Assembly: GCA_048621635.1 (NCBI GenBank)
Contig: JBMCWH010000012.1
Coordinates: forward strand, 1-20,481
DNA: 20,481 nt
From: JBMCWH01 sp048621635
Lineage (GTDB): Bacteria; Patescibacteriota; WWE3; JAUXAW01; JAYEID01
Reading direction: 5' to 3'
Shown: one piece after another, positions 1-6,857 of the stretch
Numbering within the stretch: the first letter of the stretch is position 1
Layout of the letters: every line of letters starts with the position of its first letter
Position numbers and translations under genes: made by a program
The notes under the pieces: model-generated
The model's input: the letters and a program-made list of their open reading frames with translations, nothing else
Databases searched by the model: none
Told to the model about the DNA's origin: nothing

Positions 1-1366
1 CCCTGGGGAGTCCAATAGCTTTAGCCATATCTTCAATACTTTGGTATTTAAGAGATGTAGCACCCATTTCTTGGCAAATGTAATCAATCATTTTTTTGTA
101 TTCTTCGCTTTCCGGATCTGTAAGTTTAGCTGAGTCAATTTTTTCTGCTTCTTCTTTACCGTAAACATTACGTAATGCTCTTCTTGCTGCCAGTTCTCTC
201 TTAGTTTCTGTTGAGCGTAGATAGGGACAAGGAAATAAAAGAGGAGGACAGCCGATACGGACATGGATTTCTTTAGCTCCGCAATCCCAAAGTTTCTCCA
301 ATGCTTGGTTGCGGAGTTGTGTTCCACGAACAATAGAGTCGTCGCAGATTACAATTTTCTTGCCTTTAATTATTTCTTTTGCAGGAATTAGCTTCATTTT
401 GGCAATGCGGTCGCGCGTGTCTTGGGAAGGAGGTGTGTAGCTACGGCCATAGCCTGGGGTGTATTTAAGTAAGGAACGCCGGTAAGGAATTCCGGATTCT
501 AAGGCATAGCCTAAGCCGTGTGCGATTCCCGAATCTGGTACTCCGGTGACAAAGTCGGCTTCAATATCGTCATTTTTAGCTAAATTGCGACCGCACTGTT
601 CTCGCACTGCCTCTACAGATATGTCCTCGTAAGAAGATGCTGGATAACCAGTGTAGATCCAGAGAAAAGAACAAATCTGCATATCCACGTTCCCCGGTTC
701 CAATTCTTCTACTTCCCCGTTTCTATGGATGTAAACTATTTCTCCTGGTTTTAGATTTTTTCTTTTTTTAAACCCTAAATTAGGAAAAGCACTTGTCTCT
801 GAGGAAATAGCTACGCTGTTGTCTTTCCGTCCGATAAACAAGCTTGTTCTCCCCCGTCTGTCCCTTGCTGCGTAAATACCTTTTTCGTTCATAACTAGAA
901 TACAAAGAGATCCCTCGGTTCTATCTAAGAGTTTTTTGATTCCTGTGAGAATATCTTTTTCTGTTGCAATTGTTTTTCCTGCGACCTCAGTAGGATTAAT
1001 TGTTCCCCCACTCATCTCAGAAAAACTTCCTCCTTTTTTCATTATTTCTTGCGCTAATTCATCTTTGTTAGCTAAAAGACCAGATGTAGCAATAGCGAAA
1101 GTTCCGAAAGAGGAAGAAATGGTGATTGGTTGAGGCTCATTATCGCTGATGACACCAATCCCAAATTTACCTGTCATTTCCTTGATTTCATCCATGAAGC
1201 GAGATTTAAACTGTGCGGTGGAAATATTGTGAATACTGCGGTAAATGCGGTCTCCTCTGGTGGCGAGCCCTGCTTTTTGAGTTCCTAAGTGAGATTGATA
1301 ATCTGTTCCGTAAAACAGTTCTTGGGCGCAATTGTGGGGACTGACAATTCCAAAAAGACCACTCAT
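1..1366 (-). CDS. purF: PurF-like amidophosphoribosyltransferase, partial (3' end outside window), glutaminase nucleophile absent
   Basis: About 455 codons are visible and the frame is open to the left edge, so only the C-terminal end is missing. The family makes phosphoribosylamine from PRPP and glutamine, the first step of purine synthesis. The phosphoribosyltransferase half is well preserved: the PRPP loop reads VICDDSIVRGTQ (about residues 337-348). The N-terminal half has the class II glutaminase layout but begins MSGLFGIVS: the position of the catalytic Cys (MCGI in standard PurF) is Ser, and the usual LQHRGQDAAG stretch is replaced by YQSHLGTQKAG. Glutamine hydrolysis is therefore probably lost, and ammonia or another donor may be used. 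From memory, Bacteroidetes carry PurF-like proteins with a similar start. An extended -10 (TGC TAAATT, 1381-1389) lies 14 nt before the ATG. Family assignment is confident; purine-pathway activity is inferred. Confidence 0.9.
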   Translation of the reverse strand, partial: MSGLFGIVSPHNCAQELFYGTDYQSHLGTQKAGLATRGDRIYRSIHNISTAQFKSRFMDEIKEMTGKFGIGVISDNEPQPITISSSFGTFAIATSGLLANKDELAQEIMKKGGSFSEMSGGTINPTEVAGKTIATEKDILTGIKKLLDRTEGSLCILVMNEKGIYAARDRRGRTSLFIGRKDNSVAISSETSAFPNLGFKKRKNLKPGEIVYIHRNGEVEELEPGNVDMQICSFLWIYTGYPASSYEDISVEAVREQCGRNLAKNDDIEADFVTGVPDSGIAHGLGYALESGIPYRRSLLKYTPGYGRSYTPPSQDTRDRIAKMKLIPAKEIIKGKKIVICDDSIVRGTQLRNQALEKLWDCGAKEIHVRIGCPPLLFPCPYLRSTETKRELAARRALRNVYGKEEAEKIDSAKLTDPESEEYKKMIDYICQEMGATSLKYQSIEDMAKAIGLPR

Positions 1367-1380
1367 TTAGTATTGCTTTT

Positions 1381-1389
1381 AATTTAGCA
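1381..1389 (-). promoter_or_regulatory. Extended -10 promoter of the purF-like gene
   Basis: On the minus strand TGC precedes TAAATT, matching the TGnTAnnnT extended -10 form. It ends 14 nt before the ATG at 1366, giving a leader of about 7 nt with no Shine-Dalgarno sequence. No convincing -35 was seen. Confidence 0.45.
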
Positions 1390-1515
1390 TTTGTGGCAGT
1401 GTATGCAAGATCTTTTCTGTAGCTTTTTGACTTATTTAAAAAGCTATTTAGAATAGATTGTGTTCTTCGATGCTTATTATGGATTGAATGTTTCTGTCTT
1501 GTGGGGATAACCAAA

Positions 1516-1554
1516 CCAAAAAAAGACCCGCCCCGGCTAGGGGCAGGTCTTTTT
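1516..1554 (-). terminator. Rho-independent terminator of the Cys/His-rich secreted protein gene
   Basis: AAAAAGACCCGCCCC (1520-1534) pairs with GGGGCAGGTCTTTTT (1540-1554) with one mismatch (C/A on this strand, a G-U pair in the minus-strand RNA). On the minus strand the GC-rich stem is followed by a long T tract, about 30 nt after the stop codon at 1585. The flanking A and T runs would let it work in both directions. Confidence 0.85.
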
Positions 1555-1584
1555 AGTAAAACCGGTGCCAGCTACGAAGTTTGG

Positions 1585-2043
1585 TTACCAGCCTTTTGGT
1601 CCGTGCTTGTGCATTCCACATCCACCTTTTCCAAAACCTTCGCAAGCGTGTCCACATCCATAACCGTATTCTCTTAGAGCTTCAAAATCAATGCCACTTT
1701 CTTCCATCCAACTTATCATGCTGTTCCTGTGCTGTTCGTGTTGCTCATTTTGTTCTGTTTGCTTATCAAGGATCATTTGCTTTTGCGTTTCAGTAATTAC
1801 TCCATCAGCAACTGCTTCGTCCAATTGGGCAAGCCTGTCGTTTTGGAAACGAGTTTCCCGTACCTCTTCCATTGCTGTGGTTACCTTTTCTTCACTGATT
1901 CCTAACCGTTGGGATAACTCTTGCACAAAGGGAATTTGTAAGTAGCTATTATCTGTCTCTGCCTGTGCTGTATTGGTTCTAAGCATACCTCCAGCAATTA
2001 GGACTCCCACAGCCGCAAAGATCAATAGTAGGTTTTTGTTCAT
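1585..2043 (-). CDS. Secreted small protein with Cys/His-rich C-terminal tail
   Basis: 152 residues. The N-terminus is a signal peptide with a hydrophobic core (residues 4-20) and a likely signal-peptidase I site after NTAQA (residue 28). The mature part is mostly charged and probably helical; ADGVITETQKQMI (79-91) resembles the short Gly-x-Ile/Leu-Thr-x-x-Gln-Lys repeats of secreted DUF2680-like proteins and loosely the LTxxQ motif of CpxP/Spy chaperones. The last 25 residues hold C130, H132, C134, C142, H145 and H147 in a Gly-rich tail, which suggests metal binding. The start is firm: a strong Shine-Dalgarno GGAGGTGAT sits just upstream. It has its own terminator and a promoter region with decamer repeats, and lies directly downstream of a two-component system that may control it. 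Function is not established. Confidence 0.8.
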   Translation of the reverse strand: MNKNLLLIFAAVGVLIAGGMLRTNTAQAETDNSYLQIPFVQELSQRLGISEEKVTTAMEEVRETRFQNDRLAQLDEAVADGVITETQKQMILDKQTEQNEQHEQHRNSMISWMEESGIDFEALREYGYGCGHACEGFGKGGCGMHKHGPKGW

Positions 2044-2063
2044 TTTTTATCACCTCCAATCGA

Positions 2064-2127
2064 CACTAATTTACACTAATAAGTAGGGTATAAATTCTTT
2101 CTTACTTCACGAATTAGCGCGAATAAG
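2064..2127 (-). promoter_or_regulatory. Decamer direct repeats around the promoter of the Cys/His-rich protein
   Basis: Four 10-bp units on the plus strand form two adjacent pairs: CACTAATTTA (2064-2073) and CACTAATAAG (2074-2083), then CACGAATTAG (2108-2117) and CGCGAATAAG (2118-2127). The best -10 candidate on the minus strand is TATACC (2087-2092), so the second pair covers the -35 region and the first covers the start of the transcript. OmpR-family regulators bind direct repeats of about 10-11 bp, so this could be the operator of the neighbouring regulator. That link is inference. Confidence 0.4.
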
Positions 2128-2205
2128 AAAAAATATTTGCAATTTGGAAATAATTTTAGAAGGAAAAATTGAGAAAAAGCTTAAAAAAGTTGGTTAGCTG
2201 CGCGG

Positions 2206-2240
2206 CTTGCAACTTGTTACATGTTGTATGTTATACGTTG
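2206..2240. repeat. Degenerate heptanucleotide tandem repeat
   Basis: Five consecutive 7-nt units read CTTGCAA, CTTGTTA, CATGTTG, TATGTTA and TACGTTG (approximate consensus YWYGTTR). The pattern fades over the next 20 nt, where the palindrome TGCAC-TGT-GTGCA (2240-2252) lies. The block follows the histidine-kinase stop codon. A related word (CAACTTGTAAC on the minus strand) occurs near 4120-4150. Confidence 0.45.
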
Positions 2241-2271
2241 CACTGTGTGCATTGCGTATCCCACGTTAGTA

Positions 2272-3339
2272 TTATAAAGAACTACTTAAGGGCAGTCGGA
2301 TAACAAAAGTTGTCCCTTCTTTAGGCGTGCTTTCAACTTTTACAGAACCGTTATGCAGCTCAATGATTTTTTCAGCTACAGAAAGTCCTAACCCAAAACC
2401 AGTAGCATCCTGTTTTGAACGAGAGCTGTCAGTACGGTAAAAACGATCAAAAATATGGGGCAGATCTTCTTTGGAGATACCTATTCCCGTGTCTGAGAAT
2501 TTGATTTGGGCAGTGTCTTTTCTTGCCTTTGCAGTAATGTTTATGACTCCTTCTGGATTTGTATATTTTAGTGCATTATCTATGAAGATGGAAAACATTT
2601 CTTCCAGGCTTTCTCGGGAACCTTTTACTATGATTTTGTCAACATTGATATTTAATTCAATATTTTTTTCTTTCGCGACTGGCTTGAATTTTTCGACTAC
2701 AGGTTCTACCACGTTTCGTAAATTCACCTTTTCAAATTCCAAATCTCTGCCTTTTTCAATATATTGTGATAGTTTGAGAAGACTTTCAGTTAATTTTTCA
2801 AGTTCTGCTAAATCTTTTAGATTGTTACTGAGTACGTCTCTGAGTTCTTGCGGACTGGTATTTTTGTCTCTTAGCGCAACCTCGATAGAAGTTTTTATGG
2901 CAGTTAATGGTGTTCGTAGTTCGTGGGAGGCATCAGCTACAAAGCGCTTTTGCTCTTTCATAGAATGCTTAAGCGGCTCTAACGCCTTTCCTGCTAAAAA
3001 GTAGCCGGCGCCAGCAGAAAACGACCAGATAAATATGTTAAAAACGCCTAACCGAATCAGAAACGCTTGTTTTGCTGTACTTAAAGCTTTGCCGCATTTA
3101 GGACAGATTTCTTCTGTGCTTAGTTGGGGATCTATATCTTGTAATCTTTTTGGTAGATGTCGAGGAACTTTGATGCCCAGTTCATGGGCTCTTTGCAATA
3201 CAGCACCTTGGTGGAGGCATTGTTCTAGTTCTTTCGAAACTACTCTGTAGATGAGGATACTAAAAAAACTGCTGATTAGGATGCTGATCAGGAGGTAAAG
3301 AAGCGTTAATTTTATGCGCGCAGAATTAAAGAGTGTCAT
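2272..3339 (-). CDS. Membrane sensor histidine kinase
   Basis: 355 residues. A first membrane segment (about 12-33) and a second (about 92-117) enclose a short external sensor loop of some 58 residues containing a CPKC pair (C79, C82) and several basic residues. The cytoplasmic part has the H box with phospho-acceptor H139 (DASHELRTPLTA), N box (FIDNALKY, N255), G1 box (DTGIGIS, D283), F box (IFDRFYR) and G2 box (GFGLGLS), a complete HisKA plus HATPase module. It should autophosphorylate and pass phosphate to D51 of the regulator encoded 19 bp upstream. No HAMP domain is evident, since H139 lies only about 22 residues after the second membrane segment. The external CxxC could sense metal or redox state (inference). 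The start overlaps no other gene and has only a weak AAGG-like ribosome site. Confidence 0.93.
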   Translation of the reverse strand: MTLFNSARIKLTLLYLLISILISSFFSILIYRVVSKELEQCLHQGAVLQRAHELGIKVPRHLPKRLQDIDPQLSTEEICPKCGKALSTAKQAFLIRLGVFNIFIWSFSAGAGYFLAGKALEPLKHSMKEQKRFVADASHELRTPLTAIKTSIEVALRDKNTSPQELRDVLSNNLKDLAELEKLTESLLKLSQYIEKGRDLEFEKVNLRNVVEPVVEKFKPVAKEKNIELNINVDKIIVKGSRESLEEMFSIFIDNALKYTNPEGVINITAKARKDTAQIKFSDTGIGISKEDLPHIFDRFYRTDSSRSKQDATGFGLGLSVAEKIIELHNGSVKVESTPKEGTTFVIRLPLSSSL

Positions 3340-3358
3340 TGGAAAGCCTTATTTAGGT

Positions 3359-4033
3359 TTAGTTCCTTAGTTTATAGCCAAAACCTCTTACTGTTTTGAT
3401 CAAGGGTTTTTTCTCTGGAAAGGGTTCGTCAATCTTGTTACGCAAGTAGCCGATGTACACTTCAACTGTGTTGGGCAAGATGTCGGCAGCGTAATCCCAA
3501 ACATGTTGGATTAGTTGTTCTTTAGATAGAACTTGACCTTTGTGACGCATAAGGCATTCTAGAAGGGCAAATTCTTTTTTGGTTAAGTCAATCTTTTTAC
3601 CTGCGCGAGTGACTTTGAAGGTGATGGTGTTGAGTGTTAAGTCTGCTACTTTAAGAGTTGTCCCTGTTGTTTCTTGTGGGCGACGCGCTAGCGCGCGGAG
3701 ACGAGCTAAAAGTTCGGCAAAAGCAAACGGTTTGACAAGATAATCATCCGCGCCTGTGTTTAGACCTTTAACTTTGTCCTCGAGTTGACCACGGGCCGTG
3801 AGTATCAGTATTGGGGTGTTATTTTCAGCTTGGCGCAGATCTTTGCAAATTTCTATGCCACTTAACTTAGGAAGCATAAGGTCTAGAATAATTACATCAT
3901 AATCGTTAGTCGCAGCTAGATCGTAGCCGTATTCACCATCATAGGCAACATCCACTGCGTAGGATTCTTGCTCTAGCCCTTTTCTTAACGAATTGGCCAC
4001 TGTATGTTCGTCTTCGATAACGAGAATTCTCAT
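3359..4033 (-). CDS. OmpR/PhoB-family response regulator
   Basis: 224 residues. The receiver domain (1-115) has the acidic pair at E7/D8, phospho-acceptor D51 (IILDLMLPK), T79 (LILTARG) and K101 (DYLVKPF). The C-terminal winged-helix DNA-binding domain (about 125-222) has the family pattern LTKKEFALLECLM and ends VRGFGYKLRN. It is the first gene of a pair with the histidine kinase and would act as a transcription factor on direct-repeat operators. A -10 box TATAAT at 4043-4048 lies 9 nt before the ATG, so the mRNA is probably leaderless or nearly so. The likely target next door is the Cys/His-rich secreted protein gene. Confidence 0.95.
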   Translation of the reverse strand: MRILVIEDEHTVANSLRKGLEQESYAVDVAYDGEYGYDLAATNDYDVIILDLMLPKLSGIEICKDLRQAENNTPILILTARGQLEDKVKGLNTGADDYLVKPFAFAELLARLRALARRPQETTGTTLKVADLTLNTITFKVTRAGKKIDLTKKEFALLECLMRHKGQVLSKEQLIQHVWDYAADILPNTVEVYIGYLRNKIDEPFPEKKPLIKTVRGFGYKLRN

Positions 4034-4042
4034 TATTCTTTA

Positions 4043-4048
4043 ATTATA
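4043..4048 (-). promoter_or_regulatory. -10 promoter element of the two-component operon
   Basis: A consensus TATAAT on the minus strand ends 9 nt before the regulator's ATG at 4033, placing the transcription start within about 3 nt of the start codon. No good -35 was found. Confidence 0.55.
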
Positions 4049-4117
4049 TCTTATGTTTTGCTGATATTTAGCTGAGTAAGGTTAATAATGTTGGATTAAT
4101 ATCGTACTTCCTTCCAT

Positions 4118-4153
4118 TTTAGGTTACAAGTTGGGATACAAGTTAACCCAAAC
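4118..4153. repeat. Imperfect inverted repeat with CAAGTT words downstream of the HD gene
   Basis: The segment carries TACAAGTT twice (4125 region and 4139 region) and a CAAGTTGGG / CCCAAACTTG inverted pair with a one-base bulge. It lies between the HD-domain gene's stop (4212) and the regulator's promoter. A T run follows on the plus strand only, so it is not a clear terminator for the minus-strand gene. It resembles the heptanucleotide block near 2206-2240. Confidence 0.3.
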
Positions 4154-4211
4154 TTGCGCTTTTTTGTACAGATAGAGGGACGAAGGGCTTCGCGGTGGAA
4201 AGCCAGGTTTT

Positions 4212-5192
4212 TTATTCGAAATAACGGATAAAATATCTTTTCGGTTTCATCTCTTTTTCTACCGTCTTGTTCCAATCGCTGTACGCCTTAGATAGTCTTA
4301 GAATTTTCTTTCCATTTTTAAAGTAAGGATCGACAATGCGAGATTTACAAGCTACTTTTTTTTGGTACCGTTCTGGATCCTTTTGGACCTCAACCTTGTT
4401 ATTCATTCGTTCCCATAAAGTTAGTAGTTTTTTGTCATCAAGGTGAGTTTTAACTTTTTCCAGTATTTCGTGATCGGTAGTAAACAAGTCTTTCTGGGTA
4501 AGGTATCCTTTTCTTAGACAGTAGTTGACGAGTTCTCCCACAGAAGCGAACATTAGGGCAGACTTCCAGCCACAGTAATATTTCTTGTTCATATAGCGAA
4601 AGGTTCTGGCGTATTTCTTAGCTACAGAGAAGCTACTAAAAACCCACTTTACGTCTTTGGTTTGTAATGACGAGATAAATTGGTTAACTTGGTTGATGCT
4701 GTTTACTCCTAAGCTTATCGCGTTTCGGAGCGAGTAGTCCAGACGGTCTGCGCATAAATCAGGGAGGTCTTTTTCTTTGAGAGGAAAGTTTTCTTCATTT
4801 AGCAGATAGTTGATGTTAATACCGTATTCGGATAACAAATCTGGCAGATCAGATTTTCTGATGTAATTTGCGAAAATGCTGTCTTGGTGTGACTGTTTCT
4901 CTCCTGAACCATTTTCTAAAGCATAATCAATACAATGGGAGAAGACAGGATGGGATATGTCGTGGATTAAGCCGGCAATTTGTTCCTCAAAAGGAGCTCC
5001 AAATTTTCTTAGTAAAAGATAAACCCCTACAGAATGTTCAAATCGATCGTATAAATCTTTTCCAAAGAAAGGTTTGTAATAGCCTGCCTGGTTAACTCCT
5101 TTTAAGCGTGTCATTAATGGGTGGTTAATTAGTTGGAGAACCAGAGGATGTTCTATTTTAGCTTTCCCGTAAATTCTATCTTCGTATATCAT
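4212..5192 (-). CDS. HD-domain phosphohydrolase (SAMHD1/dGTPase-like superfamily)
   Basis: 326 residues. The HD metal-binding set is complete: H53 in RFEHSVG, H77-D78 in GLIHDISHPVFSH, and D149 in CADRLDYSLR; H102 in SHQD may be the further catalytic His of SAMHD1-like enzymes. The N-terminal stretch (YGKAKIEHPLVLQLINHPLMTRLKG, split here only for identification) follows the usual layout of this group, where a helix with LINHPLMTRL precedes the HD core. The substrate may be a (d)NTP or nucleotide second messenger, but nothing in the sequence fixes it. The gene stands alone with its own extended -10 (TGA TATACT) 8 nt before the ATG, which predicts a leaderless mRNA. Confidence 0.88.
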   Translation of the reverse strand: MIYEDRIYGKAKIEHPLVLQLINHPLMTRLKGVNQAGYYKPFFGKDLYDRFEHSVGVYLLLRKFGAPFEEQIAGLIHDISHPVFSHCIDYALENGSGEKQSHQDSIFANYIRKSDLPDLLSEYGININYLLNEENFPLKEKDLPDLCADRLDYSLRNAISLGVNSINQVNQFISSLQTKDVKWVFSSFSVAKKYARTFRYMNKKYYCGWKSALMFASVGELVNYCLRKGYLTQKDLFTTDHEILEKVKTHLDDKKLLTLWERMNNKVEVQKDPERYQKKVACKSRIVDPYFKNGKKILRLSKAYSDWNKTVEKEMKPKRYFIRYFE

Positions 5193-5200
5193 CCAAAATT

Positions 5201-5209
5201 AGTATATCA
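5201..5209 (-). promoter_or_regulatory. Extended -10 promoter of the HD-domain gene
   Basis: TGA followed by TATACT on the minus strand, ending 8 nt before the ATG at 5192. The predicted transcription start falls at or next to the A of the start codon, and no ribosome site is present. Confidence 0.55.
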
Positions 5210-5274
5210 CATGGGGGCTGAAACTTGATTTTAAAAGTTCAATCTAGTTTATTGTTCTCTTTACCTGCGTTTTT

Positions 5275-5306
5275 TTTAATCTCGGACTTTAAACATCGCC
5301 GTCCTA
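5275..5306 (-). repeat. Conserved-loop hairpin repeat, copy 1
   Basis: On the minus strand, arms TTTAA (5293-5289) and TTAAA (5279-5275) enclose the 9-nt loop AGTCCGAGA. Immediately 5' on that strand is TAGGACGGCGAT (5306-5295), nearly matching the sequence before copy 3 (TAGGACCGGCGAT). The element starts 7 nt after the stop codon of the sugar dehydrogenase gene. GGAC of the 5' block could pair with GTCC of the loop. It is followed by an A run, not a T run, so it is not an ordinary terminator. Confidence 0.7.
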
Positions 5307-5313
5307 AGAAATT

Positions 5314-6480
5314 TTACTTTAGTATCTGAGGATTAATGCGGATTATCTTATCATCTGTTGGGTCTGGATCGCCGCGCCCATCGGTGTTGCTTGTTGTGAT
5401 GTATAGAAAACTATCCGGGCCTTTTACTACAGCACGCAGTCTGCCAAATTCATTTGTAAGATATGCGTTCAAGCTTGTTACTTTTTTTCCATCTAGGGTA
5501 GCCTTGTATAGAGACGAGCCACGTAGACCGGCATAAATTAAATTACCTTTTACTATCGCGGCGCCTGCCGGTGCCCAAGTGGTGTCTTTTCCGGATTGGA
5601 TTACAGGCGTAACCATTCCATTTTTTGTTTGGTCGCCTTTTATTATTGGCCAACCGTAGTTCTGCCTTTTTTCAATTAGATTGATTTCGTCCTCTCCTGA
5701 TTGTGATCCTGATGGTCCGTGTTCAGTGGACCATAGATTGCCTTCATTGTCCCAAGCTAGACCTTGTGGGTTGCGGTGTCCGTATGTCCACACAGGGTTG
5801 CCGAAAGGATTATTTTCTGGTACAGTTCCGTCTAAATTAAGACGTAATATTTTTCCTGCCAAAGAGTTGATGTCTTGTGCCAATGGTTTGTTGCCTGCAT
5901 CTCCCGTCGTTATATACAATTTATTATCTGAGCCCACGGACATTCTACCGCCGTCATGATACATAGCTCCAGGTATGTCTTCGATAATTGTTTTTGTTTT
6001 AGTTACACTATCTCCTTCCAGGCGGTATTGTTCTACCCTATTCGTTAATTTGGCTGATGTGTCTGTTGTTAGATAGAGATAAATTAGATTGTTTTCGGAA
6101 AAATTAGGATGCAAAGCTAGACCGAGTAACCCGCCTTCTCCTCTGTGTGCTACACCTTCGATTGGGATTTTAGTTTGTTGATTCGCTATTTTTAATAACG
6201 TTCCCGATCTTTCTGTAACTAATAAATCATTGTTTGGTAAAAAAGCTACTTCCCAAGGTATATTTAGATTTTCCGCAACAACTTTTATGTCTGCCAATTT
6301 ATCGGAAGTGGGTTTATTTTTCTCAACGTCTTTTCTGTTATTTGTGGTTTTGGGTGTTGCACCGTTCTTTTTCCTATCTCGAGGCTTTTGTGTGTAGACA
6401 AAATATCCAATTCCTGTTCCAACTATCAAAGCGATTGTGGCTGCAAAAATTTTTTTTCTTTTTATTTTGTTTATCACCAA
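5314..6480 (-). CDS. PQQ-dependent aldose sugar dehydrogenase-like protein (GSDH family), membrane-anchored
   Basis: 388 residues. An N-terminal membrane anchor (about 11-29) and a charged linker (30-60) precede a six-bladed propeller of the glucose/sorbosone dehydrogenase family. Family landmarks include NIPWEVAFLPN (73-83), RGEGGLLGLALHP (113-125), YHDGGRM (174-180; H175 matches the catalytic His of soluble glucose dehydrogenases), TYGHRNPQGLAWD (232-244), EHGPSG (253-258), GEDEINLI (262-269) and GRLRAVVKGPDSFLYITTSN (346-365), the last being the Arg-rich cofactor region. Such enzymes oxidise aldoses outside the membrane using PQQ. No PQQ synthesis gene is seen here. Start codon is TTG at 6480 (GTG at 6477 also possible), 8 nt after an extended -10, so it is probably leaderless. 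Confidence 0.92.
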   Translation of the reverse strand: MVINKIKRKKIFAATIALIVGTGIGYFVYTQKPRDRKKNGATPKTTNNRKDVEKNKPTSDKLADIKVVAENLNIPWEVAFLPNNDLLVTERSGTLLKIANQQTKIPIEGVAHRGEGGLLGLALHPNFSENNLIYLYLTTDTSAKLTNRVEQYRLEGDSVTKTKTIIEDIPGAMYHDGGRMSVGSDNKLYITTGDAGNKPLAQDINSLAGKILRLNLDGTVPENNPFGNPVWTYGHRNPQGLAWDNEGNLWSTEHGPSGSQSGEDEINLIEKRQNYGWPIIKGDQTKNGMVTPVIQSGKDTTWAPAGAAIVKGNLIYAGLRGSSLYKATLDGKKVTSLNAYLTNEFGRLRAVVKGPDSFLYITTSNTDGRGDPDPTDDKIIRINPQILK

Positions 6481-6488
6481 TTAATTAC

Positions 6489-6497
6489 ACTTTATCA
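6489..6497 (-). promoter_or_regulatory. Extended -10 promoter of the sugar dehydrogenase gene
   Basis: TGA followed by TAAAGT on the minus strand ends 8 nt before the TTG start at 6480. It lies about 50 nt after the stop codon of the 49-residue gene. Confidence 0.45.
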
Positions 6498-6546
6498 CGG
6501 TTTAGTAAAAAACCTTAAAAACTTTAAAGACAACAAGCTTATTGCT

Positions 6547-6696
6547 TTATTTTTGCATTATTATCTTTGTTCTCTTCTTTGGGGGTGCTCTTTCAGCAAG
6601 ATACGAAAGTTCTGCTATCCCAATTATTAAACCGATCATAAATTCCACAATACCGAAAACCATATCATTGAGCCGTAGTAAAAATTTAGCAATCAT
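6547..6696 (-). CDS. 49-residue membrane microprotein
   Basis: This small reading frame fills most of the gap between the sugar dehydrogenase and TspO genes. The product starts MIAKFLLRLNDMVFGIVEF, continues MIGLIIGIAELSYLAE and ends RAPPKKRTKIIMQK: one hydrophobic segment (about 12-33) then a basic tail, suggesting a single-pass protein with a cytoplasmic C-terminus. Support for a real gene: a perfect extended -10 (TGT TATAAT, 6722-6730), a Shine-Dalgarno-like GGGAG about 10 nt before the ATG, and a hydrophobic-then-basic composition. It weakly recalls the LL+I(V/I)GxIEFxLGL segments of YGGT-like small membrane proteins, which is only a resemblance. Function unknown. The longer plus-strand frame over the same DNA is its antisense shadow. 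Confidence 0.68.
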   Translation of the reverse strand: MIAKFLLRLNDMVFGIVEFMIGLIIGIAELSYLAERAPPKKRTKIIMQK

Positions 6697-6721
6697 TATT
6701 TATGATCTCCCTTACCTATTT

Positions 6722-6730
6722 ATTATAACA
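6722..6730 (-). promoter_or_regulatory. Extended -10 promoter of the 49-residue gene
   Basis: A consensus TATAAT preceded by TGT on the minus strand. The predicted transcript has a leader of about 18 nt that includes GGGAG before the ATG at 6696. Confidence 0.6.
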
Positions 6731-6756
6731 ATATTTTTAATCCCTATAACTACGCC

Positions 6757-6794
6757 AATTAATAATCTCGGACTTTATTAATTTCTTTACAGTC
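6757..6794 (-). repeat. Conserved-loop hairpin repeat, copy 2
   Basis: Perfect 9-bp arms on the minus strand, AATTAATAA (6783-6775) and TTATTAATT (6765-6757), enclose the same 9-nt loop AGTCCGAGA (6774-6766) found in copies 1 and 3. A GACT (6794-6791) lies 5' and could pair with AGTC of the loop. The copy sits downstream of tspO and upstream of the promoter of the 49-residue gene. Confidence 0.75.
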
Positions 6795-6857
6795 AGGTAG
6801 GAAATTATAATTTTTTTGCATTTTTTCATATTTATCTTATTTTTAAACCTTTAAGGT

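Noticed and set aside
1206..1514. 102-codon minus-strand frame ahead of the purF-like gene
   Set aside because: It overlaps the purF-like start out of frame, has a low-complexity basic product, and reads through the promoter region.
2471..3004. 177-codon plus-strand open frame
   Set aside because: Fully antisense to the histidine kinase gene; no promoter or ribosome site; composition reflects the opposite strand.
4190..4195. CGAAG/CTTCG hairpin near 4180-4195 as terminator of the HD gene
   Set aside because: The loop would be almost absent, and no T run follows on the minus strand.
6542..6781. 79-codon plus-strand open frame with hydrophobic product
   Set aside because: It is antisense to the 49-residue gene, which has a better promoter and ribosome site, and it runs through hairpin copy 2.
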